Origin: Chitinophagaceae bacterium
GTDB lineage: Bacteria > Bacteroidota > Bacteroidia > Chitinophagales > Chitinophagaceae
Assembly: GCA_021738605.1 (NCBI GenBank)
Contig: JAIPBY010000163.1
Span: 1 to 5,455, forward strand
Direction of reading: 5' to 3'
Length of the DNA stretch: 5,455 nucleotides
The notes beneath the pieces were generated by a model, which ran no database searches, was not told where the DNA came from, and saw only the letters and a program-made list of their open reading frames with translations. Shown here in pieces: positions 5,283-5,455 of the stretch (position 1 is the stretch's first letter; every line of letters begins with the position of its first letter). A program made the translations under genes and the position numbers.

Positions 5283-5455
5283 TTGGACTTTTCTTCTTTT
5301 AATTTTCACGAATCCCTTGCAGAGAGCATTGAATCCAGCGGCTACAAAAAAGCCACCCTTATACAGGAAAAAGCCATCCCGGTCATCATGGATGGAAAAG
5401 ACATCATCGCATCTGCACAAACAGGCACAGGTAAAACTGCGGCATTTCTCTTGCC
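5283..5455 (+). CDS. DEAD-box ATP-dependent RNA helicase, N-terminal fragment, TTG start
   Basis: The first 57 codons of a DEAD-box RNA helicase, a cytosolic enzyme that unwinds short RNA duplexes in ribosome assembly or mRNA decay; the gene runs off the right edge. Residues 3-9 (FSSFNFH) carry the aromatic residue upstream of the Q motif. The Q motif lies around GYKKATLIQ (20-28, with Gln28 as adenine contact), and motif I is AQTGTGKT (45-52), the Walker A loop. Residue 24 is Ala where nearly all family members have Pro (PTxIQ). The start is TTG at 5283: it aligns with the usual N-terminus, no in-frame ATG occurs before codon 36, and a strong promoter match ends 23 bases upstream. RhlE-like/CshA-like subfamily placement cannot be settled from this fragment. 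Confidence 0.93.
   Translation, partial: MDFSSFNFHESLAESIESSGYKKATLIQEKAIPVIMDGKDIIASAQTGTGKTAAFLL

Noticed and set aside
5223..5420. 65-residue minus-strand frame opposite the helicase start
   Set aside because: Shadow of the DEAD-box coding region and its promoter; Cys runs come from the antisense of CAACAACAACAA.

Overview
The window reads as chromosomal DNA from a member of the Bacteroidota, most likely the Cytophagales (Cyclobacteriaceae/Algoriphagus-like). This is inferred from three things: TAnnTTTG-type promoter boxes, the near absence of Shine-Dalgarno sequences, and the style of several proteins (an ECF sigma factor followed by a YLN...EGL-type membrane protein, a Bacteroidota-style Rpe and PhoH). 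The window is densely coding, with no RNA gene, mobile element or CRISPR array visible and no gene-free stretch above 300 bases.

Layout, left to right. (1) The C-terminal end of a TPR protein (1-204) is followed 4 bases later by rpe, ribulose-phosphate 3-epimerase (209-859). (2) A 150-base gap holds an imperfect 21-bp palindrome and a candidate promoter. It leads into a compact, apparently co-transcribed row: phoH (TTG start, preferred at 1010), a small lipoprotein overlapping the phoH end, fluC/crcB (fluoride channel, ATGA overlap) and a half-length TSUP/TauE-type transporter. (3) After a 50-base gap comes an ECF sigma factor (TTG start at 3212) whose end overlaps a short single-span membrane protein that is probably its anti-sigma factor. 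(4) Convergent to these, with 9 bases between stop codons, lies a minus-strand gene for a 342-residue lipoprotein with a probable barrel-type enzymatic domain. (5) Divergent from it, behind a near-perfect Bacteroidota promoter (5230-5259), the first 57 codons of a DEAD-box RNA helicase run off the right edge.

How the parts may fit: rpe is central metabolism, phoH and the helicase are RNA-related housekeeping, and fluC plus TSUP are small anion exporters. The sigma/anti-sigma pair is a regulatory module with an unusual architecture: almost nothing of the partner protein reaches the periplasm, and an A9 tract just before the overlap could fuse the two proteins by slippage of one base. No clearly new multi-gene system is demonstrated. 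The most interesting points are that sigma module, the uncharacterised lipoprotein, the FluC/half-TSUP pair, and three genes that appear to use TTG starts.
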